Below are positions 56,788 to 64,000 of a stretch of DNA of 64,000 nucleotides, piece after piece. Made by a program: the position numbers and the translations under genes. Below the pieces are notes generated by a model that saw nothing but the letters and a program-made list of their open reading frames with translations, searched no databases and was not told the DNA's origin. Where the stretch lies: assembly GCA_021464245.1 (NCBI GenBank), contig JADCRB010000066.1, positions 1 through 64,000 of the forward strand. The letters run 5' to 3'. The stretch is from Carallia brachiata. Its lineage: Eukaryota; Streptophyta; Magnoliopsida; Malpighiales; Rhizophoraceae. The number at the start of each line of letters is the position of its first letter. Position 1 is the stretch's first letter.

Positions 56788-59525
56788 ATGGCCAAGAGCA
56801 AAAGCAAGTCCAAATATGGAGATTGCATGCTTGTCCTCTTAGCCTTGTGTCTTATGCTGAGTGTTGGATTTGGTGATGGGAGGACTGCAGCAGTAAAAGA
56901 CTTGGGGTTGGTTAAGCATAAAGGAACAGTCAAATCTATAGAGGTAAAGTGACCCACCAGCTATATTATGTTATCAAATTTTCTTTTCCTTTTTGGCTTT
57001 TTTTTTTTATTTTATAGCCCCAAGACTAGCTGTCGTGACATGGCAAAAGCCCAAAATCGCCTTGATATTTGATATCGGAAAGTTGGGTGGTGCAATCCCC
57101 GAGTTCGTTCAAAACCGTACCCCCTGTGAGACACAAGAAAGGCTCTAGAGTGCTTTGTTAGAATCTGACATTAGCATTCCCATAAGTAATGAGGGGAGTC
57201 GAGTTCAGAGAGTAGCTATAATGGTGGATGAGGCCTTAAATAGGATGATTGGCAGCTAAACCGTTCAATTGAAGAATTTGAGCTTTGATTCTCAATTCTC
57301 CTCCTCATCAGTCTTCTTCACAATTAATCCTCCCTCCATTGATAAGACCAATGAGAGAGTTTTCTAGTGATGAATATAAGTCATTATATTTATAAAGTCT
57401 CTTAATAGAGAAGCTGACAAATGCTCAAATTGAATTATTGGAGTTTAATAAATTTTAGGATGTCAGGATCTCAAACCAAAAATTATATTCATAGGGCCTA
57501 AAAAAATAGGCAGCTTAGTGGGAGCTTGTGTCAACATGGCTATTTATGTGCGGACGCCTGACGGTAAGGGCCACGGGTCCATGATGCCCGGGCGGCGGTT
57601 GGGCTAGTGGATCCGCTGCATTGCTCAATTGGCTTGTGTAAATGCACCAGTTAATATGAGAGCCCCCAGTCCCATAGGCCAGAGCAATCTGACTTCCTTT
57701 ATTTATTAGGCCACAACATAATAGGAGTACGAAACTAGTCATTGTGTACTATTTTTGTTGCAGACTGAAGGTGGCAATGTATTCGATTGTGTTGATATCT
57801 ACAAACAATTGGCTTTTGATCATCCTTCACTCAAGAATCACATTATACAGGTTTTTTTTTTTCTAACCAAATCTCTATAGTTTCCACTATTCACAGTTAA
57901 TTATTTAGTATTGTATGTTTACTTGATTTATGTTGAGAACCAGCTTATCAAATCAGGAAACCAGCCTACTCTAAATTTTAAATTGCTAAGTTTTAAGCAA
58001 AATGTTGGGAACTTCCTGCAATTTACAGCATTTATAATCATAATAGCAAAAACTTTTAAGTTGGTGTATAATTTGATAGAAGAAGCCAAGTTCATATCCA
58101 GAGGAAATCAAAAGGGAGATCTCCCAAGCCACAATATCAGAAGTTTTGCTAGAGTGCCCTGAAGGAACAGTCCCCATTATAAGAGCACAAAAGGAATAGT
58201 CCCCACTTTTTGCAAACCTGACAAAGACCCTTTGTCAAACAGCCAGTGAGGTGCAGTTCTCATTCAACATTCACTTTCTTCCCATTCAACTGCAGCACTG
58301 CTTGTGTTTCAATTTGATTCTCTTTTCCGATATGTTGTTTGCTGAACAATATTGGATCAGTATGCTCAAGTTAGTTTGCTTAGTGGCAAATTCTATGGAG
58401 CAGAAGCACATATTAACGTTTGGCATCCTCATACTGCTAATGGAGCCCATAGTTCAGCTCAAATATGGATTGTTTCCGGAGAGGATATGAACGAACGGAA
58501 CATCATTCAAGCCGGGTGGATAGTAAGTTTCTGTTCTGTTCTGCTTAGCACTTTCTAGCAATGAATTAAGCAATTAATGTCGAGGTTAGTTTTCATCATG
58601 AGTGTTTTAAAATCAAAGTTGATATCAAATCATTTGTAAGGTTGACAAATTGATTCCCATTTCCAGACCAGATCCTCTGACAGCAGGACAAGGCTCATCT
58701 TAGGCTGGACTGTAAGTCTCCTGAATAACGTCTGTCGTCAACTCGTGTCAAGAACATATCAAAAGTTATATGCTCAATTTGCTAAGTTGAATTTCAATGA
58801 CAATGGCCATTTTTATGAGGTTTTCAGAGAGATGGCCATCAGACAACCGGTTGCTACAATGTGGACTGCCCCGGATTTGTGCAAGTTAGCAGGACCATTG
58901 GAGTTGGATCTAGTATCGAACCCGTGTCCACCTATGAGGGAGCGCAGCGAGAGATAGTTATAACCATACACCAGGTACTTCAGATGGCTATCAATTCTTC
59001 ACAAAGCATGTATCCTGAAAGCCTATGTAGCAGTGAGTTATTCAGCTCACTTATTGTTTTATCAGTCACCTGTTTTCCCATATCACTGCAGTGCCACTGC
59101 ATTCATACTGGCAATATTGAAGCCAACAGGCCTAAAAATAACTAAATGTCAAATGATTATTTCAGGACACAGAAACTGGCAATTGGTGGCTAAGATTCAA
59201 TAACCAACCGATAGGATACTGGCCTGCCTCCCTCTTCACAAGTATAAACAAAGGTGCCACTTCCATATATTGGGGTGGAGAAGTTGGAACAGATCCTTTT
59301 TCCCAAGAACCAACAAGCATGGGAAGTGGCAACTTTTCTTCCGCAAGTTGAAAAAAGGCAGCTTATTTCCGTCATCTCGGATTTGTGGATGAGAGTGGCT
59401 TTCTAAGAGATCCCAAAAATCTTCTGGCGCATACGTTAAATTTTTCATGGTATGATGTTTATATACCGCAGCCAGACAGCAATCAGGGTGTGTATTTCTT
59501 CTTTGGAGGCCCTGGACATCTGTGA
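56788..59525 (+). pseudogene. Neprosin-domain pseudogene, copy D
   Basis: Exons by homology: 56788-56943, 57764-57850, about 58083-58250, 58361-58522, 58667-58711, 58828-58974 and 59166-59525. The first exon differs from copies A-C (MAKSKSKSKYGDCMLVLLAL, a signal anchor or peptide). DCVDIYKQLAFDHPSL, YPEEIKREIS, ECPEGTVPIIRAQKE, INVWHPHT, TTGCYNVDCPGFVQ and GGPGHL identify the family. In-frame stops disrupt it: TAG in exon 3 after AQKE (about 58188) and TGA at 59349-59351 in exon 7, where GYGKAAYF-like coding continues on the other side. The EAGW Glu is Gln (IIQAGW), while WGGEV is kept. More diverged than A-C, so it is an older member of the array or a founder lineage. Confidence 0.85.
56944..57763. 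other. Long intron 1 of neprosin D with a probable insertion
   Basis: The matching introns of copies A-C are 110-140 nt; this one is 820 nt. 57010-57160 and 57520-57700 are GC-richer than the rest (for example GCCCGGGCGGCGG near 57588) and look foreign to the intron. I cannot name the element and found no terminal repeats. Confidence 0.45.
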
Positions 59526-59933
59526 AGAAACAAGTAATGCAGCAAATGTAGCTTTCACCAAAATAAATGAGGCCATATAATGTAACTTTGGATTCATTAG
59601 TGAAGTAAACCAACAATATCAAATTAGCCTTGGATCATATTTGCTTCCACTGTTGGATCTTCCCATAATTCAAAATGAATGATTTGGAAGACACAGAAAA
59701 CAATAACACAAGGCAACCTTTTGTAAAAGATGGAAGGTCGGTCTCATTAATAACATTATCTTTATACCAAGCATATATTTACCTTGTTTTGTTTTAACAT
59801 ATATCATAATAACTACAAGTACAAGTACCCCAAAAAAAATAAATAAATATCTACAAGTACAAAAACATGTCTGATAGGTGCCAAACCACTGTCATTTGCT
59901 TCAGTATCATTCATCGAATACATTCTCACTAAT
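59526..59933. other. Convergent 3' ends of neprosin D and ELF3
   Basis: About 400 bp shared by the 3' flanks of the plus-strand pseudogene and the minus-strand ELF3 gene. No further gene seen. Confidence 0.6.
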
Positions 59934-62900
59934 TCACAAATTAGTCATACTGTTTCTCTCTTCCTGTATGGACTGGAAAATCCGGGCTGCTGATTCCATT
60001 GCTGATCTTGGGTTGTGAGGCACAACCTTAATCACGCCTGCATACTGCCTGTTAGTTTGAGCATATTGATCAGATGTCAAAACTGTTGGCTCTGTGGGGA
60101 AAAGAGGAAGCTCATTTCCTTTAGCCTTTTCCGAGGGACTGCTTCCTGTACCACCCTGTTTGTCACTTCCCTTTGATGCCTGATATTTTCCAGCACAGAT
60201 CACTCGACTCACCTGGCTTGGCATGCTAAATGAGCTTTGGTGGGGAAAAAGCAGGTTAATGTTTCCAGTTGATAACTCATTGTCCTTTGAGTGGACTCTG
60301 CAGAATGGGCTTATCTGCTCAATTGATGAACCAGAAACCGATGGATTCATAAATGGAAAACCGTATGCCGGAAAGCAATTCTGCCCCAAAGGAGTGCTAG
60401 AAACCATTCCAATCCCGTCTTGGTGGGAAGCTGGAAGACCATAATCTGAAAAGTCCCCACTACCAGCAGAAATGCTCATTGGAGCACTACCTCCATAAAC
60501 TGGTGCCATGAAACCTGCAGTTGGAGGGCACGGCCCTGTATAGGGCTTGTAGACAAGTCCCTCGGAAGCAGACATGACAGGCACTAACCACTGATTTCCA
60601 GGTAGAGGGAAGCACCATGGAATTGGTTTGGCATTGGTAGGCAAAGCCACTGGCGGTGCACTTCCAGAGTGGTACCCATGATTTGAATGTGGGGCAGGAA
60701 GTCCTTTACTGTCTTCATTGTTGATAGTAGCATGTGGGGCTTTCCTGACAGCATTCTCATCGGCGAGTTTGGTGCTTGGATGTAGCTTTTGAGATTGAAC
60801 TGTCGGTTGTTTAAGAATCAAGCATGGTTGCTCTGTACCATACTCAGACTGCAGCTTCTGCACTGGAGATACCTTCAGCGAACATTGTCCCACATAAATG
60901 TCATCTTGATGCAACAGATGGGGTGATCCAGCAATTGACTTTTGCACCTTTGTAAAATCAATGTTAAAGCATAAAATTTTCATCACCATTGCGTGAAAGA
61001 AATCAAAATAGCATGCATAAGCACCATGGAAAAGGACAGAACAAATTCACCAGCAATAAGAAGGTGCTTACCCTTATGAGTCTATGCAACTCAAATACTT
61101 GGATTGCAAATACTCTTTGTTGACTGAAAATAACAGAAAATAAAGGGGTTAATCGCTTCACAAATTGTGTTCCATGACCAATGGATATTGGATGCTATAA
61201 CCAAAAAAGAGCACCACTAATTATTTGTTGAGGGGAAAACAATAAAAAAATAACACAATATGGAAGAAAAATATTGGATCATGCTACCTGATCACAATAA
61301 ATATATAAAATTCTCGCAATATTGTCCGCTCAGATTATGATTCCTTCCCTTCAGCATTTGACCAAAACTGTTATTGTTGCTGTTATTGTTGTTGTGTGCA
61401 TGCATGAATGTGTGTGCGAGAGTGCAACTCAGTAAACAAATAGTATAACTCTGACCTTCTTGGTCATACCCAGCAGTGCTCCCAAACTAATATAATGTTT
61501 ATTCCCCTAAAATTCATACCAAGTTGTACATCGTGGGCCTATTTATGCTAAAGCGAGACTCAACTTTAAAGCAAACAATGGGAACAGGCGAATCAATGAG
61601 ACAGAGGGCATTACTCATGCATAGATTTGAAGCAGCTTCAAGATTTAATCCGTAAAGTTTTGTCTATAAATAGTCAACTCAAAGTATAGTGGATGTCAGT
61701 TGTGGAATGATGATTTTCAATATGGCCAAGTCTTTGGTCTGCAAATAGCAAACTCAAGCTGCACTCCATTTCCAGGACCAAATAAAAGGAGAAATACAAT
61801 GAGAGAAAGTTAGGGAACCTTTTACGTTTTACTTTCTGTACTTCCAGTTGTTTCTTCTCTTTTAATACTTGAAAAATCAACAACTGCTTGCAGATATAGT
61901 CACATGATCTAGTTGATTCAGCATCAGAGACAGAGTTCTGGAAATTCCGTCTGTGTTGTGCTGACATATGAATATATATTTCACACACAGACACATATGT
62001 AAAAGCATAGTGAGTGAGGTAATATCTATAGAGACTAAACACAATAATCAGTGCATACAAGTAAAACAATCACGGTATATGTTTCAAATTTTAACTATGA
62101 TACTAAGTTCATTTCATAATTTTGTTTATGCTAGACTCAGTTATGTCAAACAGCAACCAATAGACTAATATACTTACTTTACAATAGCTCTTCTTGCTTT
62201 CCAGAATTGCTTCTCCCCTATTACTCCGACAACATCATCAGGCGTTATATTCAAGGCCAGTATGGATTCCATCGAAGTTTCTGAGCTATTATCCATTCTT
62301 TTAACATGTTCCACTTGCAACTGCCTGGATTTCACATCTTCACGGTATTCAGTGCCATTCTCATGTCCAGGGCAATTATCCTCAAGTGAGGGCTTCATGT
62401 ATGACTCACTTGTTGTCTTGGAAGCATCTTCCTTGCCTCGTGGCACAGTTTTGTCATTTCTTTTGACACACACTTGGTTTAATTGTGCATCTGTTCCATG
62501 TGAGCTTTTCAAGATGCCAGTAGAAATGTCTGGATAATCCTGATCTGGAGATGGACGTGCCCGGTTCAACAATTCAGCACCAGTAGCTTTGCCTGCTGGG
62601 CTGGAAGATGCATCTACTGAAGTTTTACCTTTAGCTGATGGGACTGAAGTAGACCTTTCACTAGAGTCCGGGGATGTCTGAAATCCATCGGCATTTTCTT
62701 GGGATTGGTTCTGATCATTTTCCTTTGGAAATATGGTATAAGTTCTCTTTTGCCTTTCAGAAACATTCTGAATTGGCATTGAGAAGCACAAGTTCAATTT
62801 AGGTCGATTCTCTTGGTGTTTATTGCATCGACTGGTGCTATAAATTACAATAGTCCCAGACTGAGCAGAGCTAGGTACTTCAACTTCATTTTCATCTTCA

Positions 62901-64000
62901 GGCTCCTTCTGAAGCATAATATTAAAGTCGGAAAAATCTTGTGGCAGAGATAAATTGTGTTTAGCAGCAGTCAACAATGGCTGTGGAATTCTCAAACTCT
63001 GATCATTTTTTGTATTCATGGATTCCTGGTTTTTGCTTGGCACCACAGTGCTCAACTTAGCTGCATCAGAGGAACTCGGAAAAACCTTGTCACTTAAGCA
63101 AGAAGGTGCAACTGAATTGCTGAATCGAGCAAAACCATTTCGTTCATAGCCACAGCCCTATGATCATAACAAGTGGTAATCAGAAAACGCCACTTAGCAG
63201 ACAAAAAAGTTTGAGTTACAAGAAACCATGTATTGAATGTTCAGTGATATAAAACCTGGCTTGGAGATCAGGGAGAGCACAAAATGGGTAGTTGAGGAAC
63301 TATTCAGAATATCGTACAGCAAAAATAAGATGGAATTTTATTATAGATGTGCAAAAAAACAAAGAAACTTGCTTTCATAGGTAGCTTGCATGTTTTATAG
63401 AAAGAACCAAAATAAATCCAGGAGTAGAAGAACCAATGAATCTCAAAAACTGTCCAAGTCCCACCTTAATCTAGAATGCCATTTGACATAGGATAGAACA
63501 AATCCAATTTGCAAACACATTACGCAGATTCGTTACGCAGTCAATGGTTAACAAATGTGGGGAAGTCTTGTGCACTGGGAACGCCCTTTATCTACTGCAT
63601 CTGCTAGGCTTAATATCCGTTGGTTGCTTAACAAATGTGCATAATGTGTTTGAGCATTGGATTTGTTCTACTGCAAACCAATCAAGAGAGAAAAAGATGG
63701 TCATCCCCTAAATGCTTATAGAAAGATCAAAGATAAGCAAGGCCATCCGAACACACTAAGCAGAGGAGATAAATTCCAATGGTCCAACATAAACCAAAAG
63801 ACAAATGCCACATAAAACTAATTAGAAATCTGTGTAAAATGATCACCCTCACATGGCTTGATGACATTGAAGGAACCAAGCTGCTCCCATTGCCAGAAGG
63901 AAGATGCAAAATAGATGCTGATCCAGAGCTAAACCTTTGAGAAGGGATACTCAGTTGCTCGTAGAGAGCCATCTTATTCCTTGGAGGGGGCCTTGGCCCT
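59934..64000 (-). CDS. ELF3: EARLY FLOWERING 3 (ELF3), N-terminus beyond the window
   Basis: ELF3 is a nuclear scaffold of the evening complex with ELF4 and LUX, repressing growth and clock genes at night and sensing temperature. Exons on the minus strand: 63853-64000 (partial), 62178-63157, 61072-61123 and 59934-60947, with phases that join cleanly. The edge exon reads RNKMALYEQLSIPSQRF, nearly as in Arabidopsis ELF3. Exon 2 ends DDVVGVIGEKQFWKARRAI; exon 3 gives NQQRVFAIQVFELHRLI; exon 4 has WLVPVMSASEGLVYKPYTG and ends RVIKVVPHN-like GVIKVVPHNPRSAMESAARI and FQSIQEER. All visible exons are open. No glutamine run is present where Arabidopsis ELF3 has its poly-Q prion-like segment. The remaining N-terminal residues lie past 64000. 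Confidence 0.93.

Noticed and set aside
57911..58162. Separate gene in neprosin D region
   Set aside because: The stretch is intron 2 and exon 3 of the neprosin pseudogene; its exon part reads YPEEIKREIS in another frame.

Overview
The window is nuclear DNA from a eudicot plant. Genes are split by short AT-rich introns with GT-AG borders, the spacers are AT-rich, and the recognisable genes are plant families: a clade V MLO gene, neprosin-domain genes, the splicing factor PRP31 and the clock gene ELF3. I cannot name the species from the sequence alone.

Layout. 1-915 is the MLO promoter and leader. 916-4398 (+) is a 15-exon MLO gene of the powdery-mildew-susceptibility type, broken by several 1-2 nt indels. 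4.4-10.5 kb is gene-poor and carries a decayed oligopeptide-transporter remnant (minus strand, about 6.76-7.22 kb). 10.49-20.55 kb is a decayed Ty3/gypsy element of the Tat type with two RNase H domains. Its 5' and 3' LTRs share R-U5 but have unrelated U3 regions, and between integrase and the 3' LTR it carries a WUSCHEL-related homeobox (WOX) reading frame behind its own TATA box. 20.72-27.19 kb (minus) and 27.91-34.56 kb (plus) are two nearly full-length L1-type LINEs arranged head to head, each bounded by a clear target-site duplication.

36.0-59.5 kb is a tandem array of four neprosin-family genes on the plus strand. Copies A (36038-38836) and C (49062-52461) are intact, B (40552-43894) has a one-base deletion, and D (56788-59525) is a pseudogene. 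A, B and C keep the same seven-exon structure and the same spacing from TATA box to ATG (about 90 nt). Spacer homology between 27.2-27.9 kb and 39.0-39.7 kb shows that the duplication unit once reached further left and was later split by the LINEs. Inside the array, between B and C, lies an intronless PRP31 gene on the minus strand (45156-46691). Its coding sequence contains about 64 bp of plastid 16S rRNA gene in frame, read antisense. The right end (59934-64000, minus) is ELF3, cut by the window edge.

The genes are not an operon and share no pathway. The two strongest points for a second look are the WOX frame carried by the retrotransposon and the plastid rDNA insertion in PRP31. The intactness of ELF3, PRP31 and neprosin copies A and C argues that the indels in MLO are not simply uniform assembly noise.
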